Source: JAXMDT01 sp046348685 (GTDB lineage Bacteria > Pseudomonadota > Alphaproteobacteria > Rickettsiales > UBA998). From it: a stretch of DNA of 59,875 bases. The position numbers and the translations under genes were made by a program. The stretch spans positions 1-59,875 of the forward strand of contig JAXMDT010000015.1 in NCBI GenBank assembly GCA_046348685.1, written 5' to 3'. The notes beneath the pieces are model-generated. The model made no database searches, had not been told where the DNA came from, and saw only the letters and a list, made by a program, of their open reading frames with translations. Of this stretch, positions 38,328-46,934 are shown piece after piece. The first letter of the stretch is position 1, and each line of letters begins with the position of its first letter.

Positions 38328-39433
38328 CGCTGTTTTCCAGAATGGACATGGAAAGGGACTGGAAGTATCCCCAGCCTTCTCTCATCCGGGAAGGCTTGCT
38401 GCAGGTTTCCGAAAAGCCGCTTCATAAAATCGCCTGGCAGGAATACGGCAATCCTAAGGGCGAGGCGGTTGTCTTTATTCATGGCGGTCCGGGGGGCGGT
38501 TGCGAGCCTTTTATGGCGCGTTTTTTCAATCCCGATCGCTATCGCATTATTCTTTTTGATCAACGTGGCTGCGGCAAAAGTATTCCAAAAGCATCTGATG
38601 ACGATCCGTTTCCCGCCCTGCAGGATAATACAACGGATCATCTGATCAGCGACGTCAACCAGCTTCGTGATGAATTAGGAATTAATGGCAAGATGCACGT
38701 CTTCGGCGGGAGCTGGGGTTCAACGCTGTCTCTGGCCTATGCTATCAGGCATCCTGAATTCGTAGAAACGCTTATTCTGCGCGGGATTTTTCTCTGCCGT
38801 CGAAAAGACCTCGATTATTTTTATCAGGGCAATGCGGCAACTTACACGGAAAATCCTTACGACACTACGCTTCCCGGCACGTACCAGCGCTATCCCGAAC
38901 CCTGGAAAGCCTATGTTGAAACCATCGCGCCGGAAAAGCGCGGCGACATGGTTAAAGCATATGCTGAGATTTTCGCCCGCGTGCCGAAGAACGAGGCAGA
39001 ACATGTAGAGCAGATGAAAGCAGCCCTCGCATGGTCGATCTGGGAAGGCGCGACCAGTTATCTTGCGCAGGATTTACGAACGCTCAGCCGGTTTGCCGAG
39101 CCGGAATTTGCCAAAGCATTTGCCCGTATCGAAAATCATTATTTTATGAACGGGGCATTTCTCGGTGGCAGCGGGGAGCAAAACCGCGATCAGAATTATA
39201 TTTTACAAAATGTCGACAAGATCAAAGACATACCTATCTACATCGTGCATGGAAAATTCGATGAAGTCTGCCCGCGCTTTCAGGCCGACGAACTCATCGC
39301 TGCACTCGTTACGGCGCACGCAACGCAATTACAGTATGTGTTTACTATCGCTGGCCACAGCATGTTGGAATATGAAACGCATGCGAAGCTTGTAAACATA
39401 ATGGATACGCTGCCACTAATGAAAAAGGCATAG
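38324..39433 (+). CDS. pip: Proline iminopeptidase
   Basis: 369 residues, alpha/beta-hydrolase releasing N-terminal proline from peptides (S33 family). F-I-H-G-G-P-G-G-G for the oxyanion region, D-Q-R-G-C-G-K-S, nucleophile elbow G-G-S-W-G-S-T-L, catalytic Asp in H-G-K-F-D-E-V-C-P and His in A-G-H-S-M. About 50 residues longer than common members (about 315-320), due to an N-terminal lead and an inserted loop. ATG 38324 overlaps pgmB; ATG 38342 is an alternative. Why it is coupled to a sugar gene is unclear. A palindromic terminator covers its stop codon. Confidence 0.9.
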   Translation: MTLFSRMDMERDWKYPQPSLIREGLLQVSEKPLHKIAWQEYGNPKGEAVVFIHGGPGGGCEPFMARFFNPDRYRIILFDQRGCGKSIPKASDDDPFPALQDNTTDHLISDVNQLRDELGINGKMHVFGGSWGSTLSLAYAIRHPEFVETLILRGIFLCRRKDLDYFYQGNAATYTENPYDTTLPGTYQRYPEPWKAYVETIAPEKRGDMVKAYAEIFARVPKNEAEHVEQMKAALAWSIWEGATSYLAQDLRTLSRFAEPEFAKAFARIENHYFMNGAFLGGSGEQNRDQNYILQNVDKIKDIPIYIVHGKFDEVCPRFQADELIAALVTAHATQLQYVFTIAGHSMLEYETHAKLVNIMDTLPLMKKA

Positions 39434-39453
39434 GTCATGACCTATGCCTTTTT
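39422..39453. terminator. Perfectly palindromic bidirectional terminator
   Basis: A perfect 32-base palindrome, AAAAAGGCATAGGTCA and its exact complement. It carries an A-run and a T-run on its outer sides, and the pip stop codon TAG lies inside the left arm. It can serve pip and the convergent Gly/Ser-rich gene, which ends at 39475. Confidence 0.85.
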
Positions 39454-39474
39454 CACGGGGTAATCCAATTCTAA

Positions 39475-40119
39475 TTAGCGAACACGAACGACGTGTGGGC
39501 TGGATGCGCGATTCGCTGCATCATCTTCCATATTATCATTGACGGAGTTATCATTCCGGTCGTTGGAATTGAAGCCGCTGCGGTCTTCGCCGCTCCCCAC
39601 CGACGTGCCGTTGCCGATGCGCGTGCCGGTGGAAAATCCGTTTATCCGGTCGCCTGGGCGATTCAGAATTGTTGAACGGCTGCTGTTTGTTGCGGTGCTG
39701 CCGGTATTAAGGCTGCGATTGCCGGTATCGATGCTGCGGTTTCCAGTGTCAAATCCATTAATGTTACTGCCGGTCGTGCCCATAGCACTTGAACCAGACG
39801 TGTTGGCGCCGGATGTCGTCGAGCCCGACATGGTGCTTCCCAAACTATGATCCTGCATGCCAGTCGTGCCATTTGATGGATTGATATTGGAAGATCCTGT
39901 CGTATTAAGTGATGAACCCGTACCTGTGCTACTCGAACCACTTGTCGAGTTGGAGACCGATCCGCGCGCGCCTGCGCCGCCACCGGAGCTCATGCCCCCT
40001 CCGCCGCCGGCACTGCCGCCACCGCCGCCTCCACCGCTCTGTGCGTGAGCTGTGCCGAGTGCGGTGGTTGCTAAAATTGTGCTCATCAGTGCGATACGTG
40101 TAAATTGCTGGAACGTCAT
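39475..40119 (-). CDS. Secreted Gly/Ser/Thr/Asn-rich low-complexity protein
   Basis: 214 residues from ATG 40119, with AAAGGAG upstream. A signal peptide ends G-T-A-H-A-Q-S. The mature protein opens with a run of Gly, then alternates Ser, Thr, Gly and Asn. Short imperfect repeats follow (D-T-G-N-R-S-I, D-T-G-N-R-S-L, N-T-G-S-T) and the tail is acidic with Asn/Asp. It is likely disordered and exported to the periplasm or surface. No family recognised; the composition is similar to surface or matrix proteins, but that does not establish a role. Confidence 0.7.
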   Translation of the reverse strand: MTFQQFTRIALMSTILATTALGTAHAQSGGGGGGGSAGGGGGMSSGGGAGARGSVSNSTSGSSSTGTGSSLNTTGSSNINPSNGTTGMQDHSLGSTMSGSTTSGANTSGSSAMGTTGSNINGFDTGNRSIDTGNRSLNTGSTATNSSRSTILNRPGDRINGFSTGTRIGNGTSVGSGEDRSGFNSNDRNDNSVNDNMEDDAANRASSPHVVRVR

Positions 40120-40313
40120 ATTTATCTCCTTTGCTAGAACAATGCCGTTGATAGGTAACGTAGGACTTTTGACATAAGGATGAAATCGCCATGCACGGAG
40201 CATGCGCTTAAAAAAGGGTAAAGAGTTTTATCCGCGGTTTATGATTTTACGATTCTTCTCCGCTGCTTTTTTAGCGGCATTTGCTGCAATGTCTTTTCAA
40301 GAAAGAACATTGC

Positions 40314-41354
40314 ATGAGAACAGAATCATCACAGGTGCCGGCCCGTCTTAAGTATGTGACCGACGTAAAGCCTGGCATTACTCGCAAAAAGGCAGGAAAA
40401 TCTTACCAGTATTTTGATGCGCACGGTAAACGCATTACCAATGAAGAAGAGTTGAAGCGCATTCGTTCACTTGCCGTGCCGCCGGCCTATAAAAACGTAT
40501 GGATCAGCCCATGGCCGAACGGTCATATTCAGGCAACCGGCCTCGATCAGAAAGGGCGCAAGCAATACCGCTATCATCCGCGTTGGCGTGAATTGCGGGA
40601 TGAAACCAAGTTTTCGCATATTTTGCAGTTTGGTGAGCGGCTGCCCTCCATTCGGGCACGCATCGAAAAGGATATGAAGCTACAGGGTTTGGAGCGCAAT
40701 AAGGTGCTGGCAACCGTTGTCCAGCTTCTTGAAAAAACTTTGATCCGGGTTGGAAATGCCGAATACGCCAAAAAAAACCAGTCTTATGGTTTAACGACTA
40801 TCCGTAAAAAGCATGTTGCCGTGAAGGGCGGGGAGATACGGTTTAAATTCAAAGGCAAATCCGGCAAGGAATGGAACCTTTCTTTGCATGATCGCCGTAT
40901 AGCGTCTGTCGTTAAGAAATGTGCGGAAGTGCAGGGTTTTGAATTATTCAAATATATCGACGATGATGGCAAGGTGCGCGATGTTACCTCATCCGACGTG
41001 AACGCGTATCTAAAGGAGATCAGCGGCGAGGATTTTACCGCCAAGGATTTTCGCACCTGGGCGGGAACGGTTCTCGCGGCGCTGGCGTTGGTGGAATATG
41101 AAAAATACGATTCGGCGGCGCAGGCCAAGAAGAACATCGTGAAGGCAGTCGAGACAGTCGCAAAGCAGCTGGGTAACACACCTGCCATCTGCCGGAAATG
41201 CTATATTCATCCTGAGATCATTTCATCCTATAGCGATGGCAATTTTTACGAAATGGTAGAGCATGAAATCGACGAAGCGTTCCGAAAGCAATACAAATCT
41301 CTTTCACGTGAAGAAGTGATGGTGCTTGCCTTTCTGAAAAAGCGAATCAGCTGA
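40314..41354 (+). CDS. DNA topoisomerase IB
   Basis: 346 residues from ATG 40314. A type IB topoisomerase of the short bacterial/poxvirus type, relaxing supercoils through a 3'-phosphotyrosine. The N-terminal small domain has P-P-A-Y-K-N-V-W-I, H-P-x-W-R, and the catalytic domain has R-V-G-N-x-x-Y-A, the pentad Arg in T-I-R-K-K-H, K-D-F-R-T-W-A-G-T and the nucleophile Tyr in C-R-K-C-Y-I-H-P. All key residues are present. A stand-alone gene, divergent from the Gly/Ser-rich gene. Such enzymes occur in many alphaproteobacteria near stress genes. Confidence 0.92.
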   Translation: MRTESSQVPARLKYVTDVKPGITRKKAGKSYQYFDAHGKRITNEEELKRIRSLAVPPAYKNVWISPWPNGHIQATGLDQKGRKQYRYHPRWRELRDETKFSHILQFGERLPSIRARIEKDMKLQGLERNKVLATVVQLLEKTLIRVGNAEYAKKNQSYGLTTIRKKHVAVKGGEIRFKFKGKSGKEWNLSLHDRRIASVVKKCAEVQGFELFKYIDDDGKVRDVTSSDVNAYLKEISGEDFTAKDFRTWAGTVLAALALVEYEKYDSAAQAKKNIVKAVETVAKQLGNTPAICRKCYIHPEIISSYSDGNFYEMVEHEIDEAFRKQYKSLSREEVMVLAFLKKRIS

Positions 41355-41456
41355 TAGATTTCCCCCAGGCTCAAGATTTAATACACGGCCTTTGCTTTCC
41401 GTCTCCATTTTTTATAGGACTTCCTTGCATAGTCTTCCTCTTACAGGAGACCAGTT

Positions 41457-42689
41457 ATGACCGCCGTTCGCAAAGCCGCACTACAAGAAACCCATGACGA
41501 CCCTTTGGTACGAATTGCTGAAAATCTGGAAAAACTGGCAGCGCTGAAAACGGGTGAGGGACAGCAGTTAAGCGCCACTCAGATGTACCGCGCACAGCGC
41601 GAAGCGGAGCGCCAGCTTGCGGCCAGCCCTATCGCGCCGCTTTTAAACGATGACTCCATTACTGATATCCTTATTAACAGCGAATCTGAAATCTATATCA
41701 ACCGTAGTGGCAGGCTTGAACGAACGGAGATGCAGTTTCCGGATAGCGAAAGCCTGCTGACCTTAGTGGAAACAATCGCCGCCTCGGTCGGGCGCCGTAT
41801 CGATCCGGAGCGGCCGATGGTGGATGCGCGTCTTTCGGACGGCAGCCGCGTGAACGTCATTGCGCCGCCTATGGCAGTGAAAGGCATCGCGATTTCCATC
41901 CGTAAATTTCCTAAACACGAGATCACGTTGGACTCATTGGTGGCAAGCGGTTCAATGACGAAGCAAATGGCGGATTTCTTGCGTCTATGCGCGGAATGTA
42001 AGGTAAGCCTGATCGTCAGTGGCGGCACTGGCACGGGCAAAACAACGATGCTAAATGCCATTTCGCAGTATATTCCGGACGATGAGCGCATTATCACAAT
42101 TGAAGATACGGCGGAGCTTCGCCTGCAGCAGCCGCACCTTGTTAAGCTGGAAACCAAAGTGCCGCATATTTTTGGCGACCGTAAATCCGAAGTGAATGCG
42201 ACGGACCTCGTCCGCAACGCCCTGCGCATGCGGCCGGATCGCATTATCGTCGGTGAGGTGAGAGGCGATGAAGTCTTCGACATGGTGCAGGCAATGAATA
42301 CCGGTCACGAAGGCTCAATGTCGACCATCCATGCCAATTCACCGCGCGATGCGCTGACGCGTCTGGAAAACCTGCTGAGTCCCGTTATGCAGAATACGCC
42401 GGTCTCCAACATCCGCCGCCAGATCGTCTCTGCCATTCGCCTGATTGTTCAGCTTGGCTATGGTAAAGATGGGGTGAGGATGATCACTAGCATCACGGAA
42501 TTAGTCGGCATGGAAGGGGAGATTCCCACCACACAGGAAATTTTCACCGTGCACGAGGATACGCTCACCGAGCCGGGCAAAACGAAATACATTCATAAAT
42601 GGACGGCAATTGTGCCGCACCATGCCAAACTTACCGAGCGCGCGAAAGCTGAAGGCGTTTTTCCGCATGTTCAAGGCGCTGTTCTTTAA
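41457..42689 (+). CDS. CpaF/TadA-like secretion ATPase, with no Tad genes nearby
   Basis: 410 residues from ATG 41457 (AGGAG upstream). Type II/IV secretion NTPase: an N-terminal domain I-T-D-I-L-I-N, R-S-G-R-L-E-R, then Walker A S-G-G-T-G-T-G-K-T-T, Asp box E-D-T-A-E-L, H-box region M-R-P-D-R-I-I-V-G-E-V-R-G and T-G-H-E-G-S-M-S-T-I-H-A. These match CpaF, the motor of Tad pili. None of the usual partners (TadB/C, CpaB, CpaC, CpaE, flp pilin) is in the window. The C-terminal 50 residues are not the usual CpaF end. It could work with a distant locus or with another secretion system. Confidence 0.87.
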   Translation: MTAVRKAALQETHDDPLVRIAENLEKLAALKTGEGQQLSATQMYRAQREAERQLAASPIAPLLNDDSITDILINSESEIYINRSGRLERTEMQFPDSESLLTLVETIAASVGRRIDPERPMVDARLSDGSRVNVIAPPMAVKGIAISIRKFPKHEITLDSLVASGSMTKQMADFLRLCAECKVSLIVSGGTGTGKTTMLNAISQYIPDDERIITIEDTAELRLQQPHLVKLETKVPHIFGDRKSEVNATDLVRNALRMRPDRIIVGEVRGDEVFDMVQAMNTGHEGSMSTIHANSPRDALTRLENLLSPVMQNTPVSNIRRQIVSAIRLIVQLGYGKDGVRMITSITELVGMEGEIPTTQEIFTVHEDTLTEPGKTKYIHKWTAIVPHHAKLTERAKAEGVFPHVQGAVL

Positions 42690-42776
42690 GCCATTCAAAA
42701 TTATAAATACAGTAATCTACTACAGACAATTTATCTCAATGGCTTTATGGAAAGGCTCTAACCAGAGGAGATCATT

Positions 42777-43289
42777 ATGCGACCCACACATTTTGCTATC
42801 AGCCTACTTGCTACCGCTCTTGTAACCGGCAGCGCGCTTGCAGCCGAGCTTTCTACAACCACGGCGGATTTTATCAAGAATGCCTCTATCGGCAACCGCT
42901 TCGAGATAGAAAGCAGCGAGTTGGCATTGGCGACCTCCAAAGACGAAGATATCAAAAACTTTGCGCAGCACATGGTCGATGATCATGGCAAGGCAAAAGA
43001 AGATATGGCCAGAGCGGTTAAAGCGGCGGGTATTGATTCCGCCGCAGTGCCGAATTCGCTCGATCCCAAGCATCAGGAGCAGCTGAACAAGCTGAAATCC
43101 TTAAAGGGTGAGGCATTTGATTCGACGTATGTCGAAGCGCAAGTTCAGGCACATGAGGAGGCGGTTAATCTCTTCAGAACCTATTCGAACAAAGGTGACC
43201 AGGCGGACCTGAAAACATTTGCAACAAAAACGCTTCCCACCTTGGAGAAACACCAGGAAGCCATAAACGATATGCAGAACGAGTATTAA
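42777..43289 (+). CDS. DUF4142 exported ferritin-like protein
   Basis: 170 residues with a signal peptide ending A-L-A-A-E. The mature part is a four-helix bundle of the DUF4142 family: F-I-K-N-A-S-I-G-N-R-F-E-I-E-S-S-E-L-A, F-A-Q-H-M-V-D-D-H and V-Q-A-H-E-E-A-V-N-L-F place Glu and His at the positions conserved in the family, probably binding metal. Periplasmic. Function is not defined; such genes are often stress-induced. A strong terminator follows 14 bases after the stop, and AGAGGAG lies before the start. Confidence 0.88.
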   Translation: MRPTHFAISLLATALVTGSALAAELSTTTADFIKNASIGNRFEIESSELALATSKDEDIKNFAQHMVDDHGKAKEDMARAVKAAGIDSAAVPNSLDPKHQEQLNKLKSLKGEAFDSTYVEAQVQAHEEAVNLFRTYSNKGDQADLKTFATKTLPTLEKHQEAINDMQNEY

Positions 43290-43302
43290 TCCTGAAACGT
43301 AT

Positions 43303-43334
43303 AAAAAAAACGCCCGCTTCAAGCGGGCGTTTTT
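43303..43334. terminator. Strong intrinsic terminator after the DUF4142 gene
   Basis: A-run, CGCCCGCTT / AAGCGGGCG stem, T-run. The symmetry allows it to end both the DUF4142 gene and the convergent small membrane protein gene. Confidence 0.92.
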
Positions 43335-43349
43335 ATGCGTAGAGTTAAA

Positions 43350-43544
43350 TTAATTAGCGGATATAGGAAGTTGTTTTTCCCAACTATCCGTCCCCGGAAC
43401 ATGATAGTTCAGAGTGGCATCCAGGCTGGAGAGCGGCCCGCTATTGCTATAGCTCGTCATGCCAATGCTGATAACCGATGCGACGACCGCCATGACGATT
43501 GTTAGTAAGTTGCGTTCGGAACGCTGATAGGAGTAGCTACTCAT
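43350..43544 (-). CDS. Small single-pass membrane protein
   Basis: 64 residues from ATG 43544 (GGAGG at the right distance; an upstream in-frame ATG lies inside that site). Basic N-terminus Y-Q-R-S-E-R-N followed by one hydrophobic segment L-L-T-I-V-M-A-V-V-A-S-V-I-S-I-G, then an outer tail with P-G-T-D-S-W-E-K-Q-L-P. It could be a membrane anchor or uncleaved exported peptide. No family recognised. Confidence 0.6.
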   Translation of the reverse strand: MSSYSYQRSERNLLTIVMAVVASVISIGMTSYSNSGPLSSLDATLNYHVPGTDSWEKQLPISAN

Positions 43545-43739
43545 AAATTCCTCCATTGTGACGGTTGCTGACAGGTATTATTATTAGGACTCCTGATAAT
43601 AACAGGCATAGTCAGGCCGAATTAAATTTTCTGCTTGACGATGAAGCTTTGTTCATAAAAAACAGATAAACTATCACACTCAAAACTATGAACAATACGA
43701 CGGCTCTTAACCGGCTTGTTTCAGTTTGAAGCGTTTTTT

Positions 43740-45416
43740 ATGATGGAACACAATCATACGGCGGTGGATACCGGTAATTTCTTTACAAACCTGCTTCAGG
43801 TTTACGTACCGCGCAGCCAGTGCATGTTTCACGAAAAAGACCTGATCGCCCTGCACATCGTTTCCGATTTACTGATCGCTTTTTCGTATTATTCCATTCC
43901 TATCGCGCTTATCTATTTCGCGAGGCGTCGCAAGGATCTGGCTTACAACTGGATGTTCATCATGTTCGCGATGTTTATCATCCTGTGTGGGACGACGCAT
44001 ATTTTCAGCATTGTCGCCATCTGGATGCCGGTGTACCGGCTTGATGGGGTTATCAAGATGATAACCGGCTTGATATCCATTGCTACTGCGTTTCAGTTAT
44101 GGCGCCTCATGCCGCATGCCTTGGCGCTTCCCAGTCAGATGGAAATCGCCCAGCGGAAAGAAGAGCTCGAAGTCTTGGTGGCGCAGCGCACGGCGGAACT
44201 GACGGAAGCTAACGAAGCACTGAAAAACAGTGAAGAAAAATTCAAAACCCTGGCTGAAAACGCTGAGGCGGCTAACCGCACTAAATCCGAGTTTTTGGCT
44301 AATATGAGCCACGAGTTGCGCACGCCGATGAATGCGGTGGTAGGGCTTTCAAATATTCTCTCGATGAATAAGGCCTTGCCTTCGAAGGAAGCGGAGATGG
44401 TGCGTACGCTGCAGCTCAGCGCGCAGACTCTGCTCGGTCTTATCAACGATCTTCTCGATATCTCCAAGATCGAGAGCAACCGCCTTCAGATCGAATCAAT
44501 CCCGTTCCAGCTCAGTGAAGTCATCAACGAAGTTTTCAGCGTGCTTTCCGTGAAAGCGGAAGAAAAGAATATTGCACTGGAATGCGATTATGCGCCTGCG
44601 GAAAAGGATTATTATCTGGGTGATCCGCTGCGTATCCGTCAGATTCTGATTAACCTGGTCAGTAATGCAATTAAGTTTACGCAGGAAGGCAAGGTAACAG
44701 TCGTTATCGCACCACTTAAAGTAAGTGAAACGCAGTCGGACTTCACCATCACCGTTACGGATACCGGCATCGGCATTCCGAAAGACAAGCTGGATACGAT
44801 TTTCGATAAGTTCGTGCAGGCCGATACGTCCATTACCCGAAAATATGGCGGCACAGGGCTTGGCCTTGCCATCAGCAAAAGCCTCGCGGAGATGATGCAT
44901 GGCGATATTACTGTCAAAAGCAAATACGGCCATGGTGCGGAATTTACGCTTCATCTGCCGCTACAGTGCGTGAAAGAAAAAAAAGGCATTGCCGAGACCG
45001 TTGCCAATCTTCTTACAAGGAAAGTCGATAAACGGCGCGTGCTTCTCGTCGAGGACTATAAGCCGAACGTGATGGTCGCCCAATCGCTTCTCGAGGAGCT
45101 GGGATACCTGATTGATGTTGCGGTGAGCGGGAAGGAGGCGCTGGCAGTGCTTGGTAGCAACCGCGAAAGCTATACTGCGGTTTTGATGGATATACAGATG
45201 CCTGATATGGATGGGCTGGAAGCAACCTATTTTATCCGCGAGGAAGAGAAACAAAAAAATCTGCCGCGCCTTCCGATCATCGCCATGACAGCACATGCGT
45301 TGCTGGGAGACAAGGAACGCTGCCTGGACGCGGGTATGGACGATTATATCTCCAAACCCTTCCAGCCGGAGGAACTGGAGCAGGCATTGAGCCGTATAGC
45401 GCAGCCAAGCAATTGA
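43740..45416 (+). CDS. Hybrid histidine kinase with an ethylene-receptor-like transmembrane sensor
   Basis: 558 residues from the first ATG (a second ATG follows directly). Three hydrophobic helices, about residues 38-60, 70-92 and 105-124, carry S-D-L-L-I-A-F-S-Y-Y-S-I-P and I-L-C-G-T-T-H-I. In plant ETR1 and cyanobacterial relatives the matching Asp, Cys-x-x-x-His residues hold Cu(I) and bind ethylene; here Asp43, Cys83, His87. A coiled coil (134-180) leads straight to HisKA (N-M-S-H-E-L-R-T-P, His191), HATPase (N-A-I-K-F, D-T-G-I-G-I, G-T-G-L-G-L) and a C-terminal receiver (L-M-D-I-Q-M-P-D-M-D-G, K-P-F). There is no GAF domain, unlike ETR1. All catalytic residues are intact. Ligand in this organism is inference. 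Confidence 0.9.
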   Translation: MMEHNHTAVDTGNFFTNLLQVYVPRSQCMFHEKDLIALHIVSDLLIAFSYYSIPIALIYFARRRKDLAYNWMFIMFAMFIILCGTTHIFSIVAIWMPVYRLDGVIKMITGLISIATAFQLWRLMPHALALPSQMEIAQRKEELEVLVAQRTAELTEANEALKNSEEKFKTLAENAEAANRTKSEFLANMSHELRTPMNAVVGLSNILSMNKALPSKEAEMVRTLQLSAQTLLGLINDLLDISKIESNRLQIESIPFQLSEVINEVFSVLSVKAEEKNIALECDYAPAEKDYYLGDPLRIRQILINLVSNAIKFTQEGKVTVVIAPLKVSETQSDFTITVTDTGIGIPKDKLDTIFDKFVQADTSITRKYGGTGLGLAISKSLAEMMHGDITVKSKYGHGAEFTLHLPLQCVKEKKGIAETVANLLTRKVDKRRVLLVEDYKPNVMVAQSLLEELGYLIDVAVSGKEALAVLGSNRESYTAVLMDIQMPDMDGLEATYFIREEEKQKNLPRLPIIAMTAHALLGDKERCLDAGMDDYISKPFQPEELEQALSRIAQPSN

Positions 45417-45504
45417 TAATAAATTATATTAATAAATGAATTAGGTGGCTAATGTCACGAGAGTTTCACATATAGATGCATAAGGTTTGCTAAAATAGCA
45501 CCCT

Positions 45505-46926
45505 ATGCCACAACGCAAACGCACCGACTCTATCTTAAAAGCCCATATTTCAGAACTGGGCGCCGCGATACGCTTGCGGCGGGAAGACTGTTATATAGGT
45601 GCGGACGCTTTTTGCCATGCGCTTAGTGAACATGGAACGCACCTTACCAAATCCGGCCTGATGGATATCGAAAAAGGAAGAACAGCCGCTAAAATAGCGT
45701 TATTAAAAGACGTCGATGCCTTTTTAACGGAACATTCTCCCAAAACCTATCCTGAGACACTTGTTCAATTGCAAGACCGCTTAAGGGAAAATGCAGCTGC
45801 GAAGTACTGGACGCAGGATGGTTTCCAGCCGAAGCTGCAGGCGTTGTTGATACGCTATGGAAAATCCCAGCAAGATGCTGAAAAAGATTTTGCCAGTTTC
45901 GATGTAACCTATCCAGACAAACCTTATGCAAGAGGAACCGTAAGCGATTGGCTATCAGGCAATTATGAGCGTTCGTTTCCTGGCGCGCCGGAAAAACTGG
46001 ATGCTATTCTACAGGCGGCGGACTACTGGGAAGAGGAGCGAAAGATTGATACCGGCATCAAAGAACCATGGTTTACTGATAAGAAAAAGGCAGAGATGAA
46101 AACCGGCTGGCAGGCTGCGATCGATGATCACCAGCCTCTTCAGGCTGTTTCCACCAGATATGTTCGTCCGCTCCATGTTTCATCGGAATGGAAGCCTGAT
46201 ATTAACCGGCAGAAGGCGGAAAGGGCATGGCAGCCTTTCCATATTGGCAGTCAGTGTAAAGCGATCCGATATGTACTCGGTTTTAATCAATCTGAAATGG
46301 CGCTGGCCCTGGACGTAAATCCGACTGTCATTTCCAAGTGGGAACACTGGGATGGCATGAAAAAAGTATATCCCAGCATGCAAGATTCCATTTTTCAGAA
46401 ATATGGAGAGTTAGCACAGAACGCTGATCCGGAATGGTTCAATGGGGCGAAGCGCGAGGAATTTTTAAACATCTATGCTTCTGCACTTAAGAACCCGCTG
46501 TCAAAGCCAATTACGAAAACAGCCACCACGGAAAATGTCGCCGATAGACCCACAGTGGATTCGGTTTCCAAGCCGTTAGCTGAGATTGTCCAACCGGTTC
46601 AGCATATGGAACAAGGTGTTGCGGCGCTTACTGAAGCGCACATGGCTATGGCGAAACATTTTCTGGATCAATACGGCTACGCGATGGCAATAAATACCCT
46701 CGTTTCTGCGATAGACGCGAATCCGGCGGCTGTTGCCAAACAGCTGGGAATTCGTGGGGAAGGTCGTTGGAAAAGAATTTTAGCCGGAGAAGAATTTCCA
46801 AACAGGAATGAAATTACAACAATGGATAAATTACTTAGTGCCGATGGATTGCCAGTAACGGCGGAGGCCATCGTAACGGCAGAGATGCAGCGACGCGGAA
46901 TGGATGCGGCTATCCGCCAGACATAA
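45505..46926 (+). CDS. Protein with apparently four Cro/XRE-like helix-turn-helix modules
   Basis: 473 residues, no signal peptide. Four segments look like Cro/C1-type helix-turn-helix folds: residues 17-75 (L-G-A-A-I-R-L-R-R, T-K-S-G-L-M-D-I-E-K-G-R), 108-172 (T-V-S-D-W-L-S-G-N-Y), 249-300 (C-K-A-I-R-Y-V-L-G-F-N-Q-S-E-M-A-L-A-L-D, V-I-S-K-W-E) and 394-448 (A-A-V-A-K-Q-L-G, R-W-K-R-I-L-A-G). The third is the clearest. Linkers of 40-90 residues separate them; the longest (330-375) is Thr/Val/Pro-rich and probably flexible. I know no named family with this layout. It follows the kinase gene by 88 bases in the same direction, so it may be a dependent regulator. Confidence 0.72.
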   Translation: MPQRKRTDSILKAHISELGAAIRLRREDCYIGADAFCHALSEHGTHLTKSGLMDIEKGRTAAKIALLKDVDAFLTEHSPKTYPETLVQLQDRLRENAAAKYWTQDGFQPKLQALLIRYGKSQQDAEKDFASFDVTYPDKPYARGTVSDWLSGNYERSFPGAPEKLDAILQAADYWEEERKIDTGIKEPWFTDKKKAEMKTGWQAAIDDHQPLQAVSTRYVRPLHVSSEWKPDINRQKAERAWQPFHIGSQCKAIRYVLGFNQSEMALALDVNPTVISKWEHWDGMKKVYPSMQDSIFQKYGELAQNADPEWFNGAKREEFLNIYASALKNPLSKPITKTATTENVADRPTVDSVSKPLAEIVQPVQHMEQGVAALTEAHMAMAKHFLDQYGYAMAINTLVSAIDANPAAVAKQLGIRGEGRWKRILAGEEFPNRNEITTMDKLLSADGLPVTAEAIVTAEMQRRGMDAAIRQT

Positions 46927-46934
46927 TTAAAATC

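Noticed and set aside
39475..40119. Possible tandem DNA repeat or CRISPR in the Gly/Ser-rich gene
   Set aside because: The repetition is due to Gly/Ser/Thr codons; units are not of constant length and there are no unique spacers.
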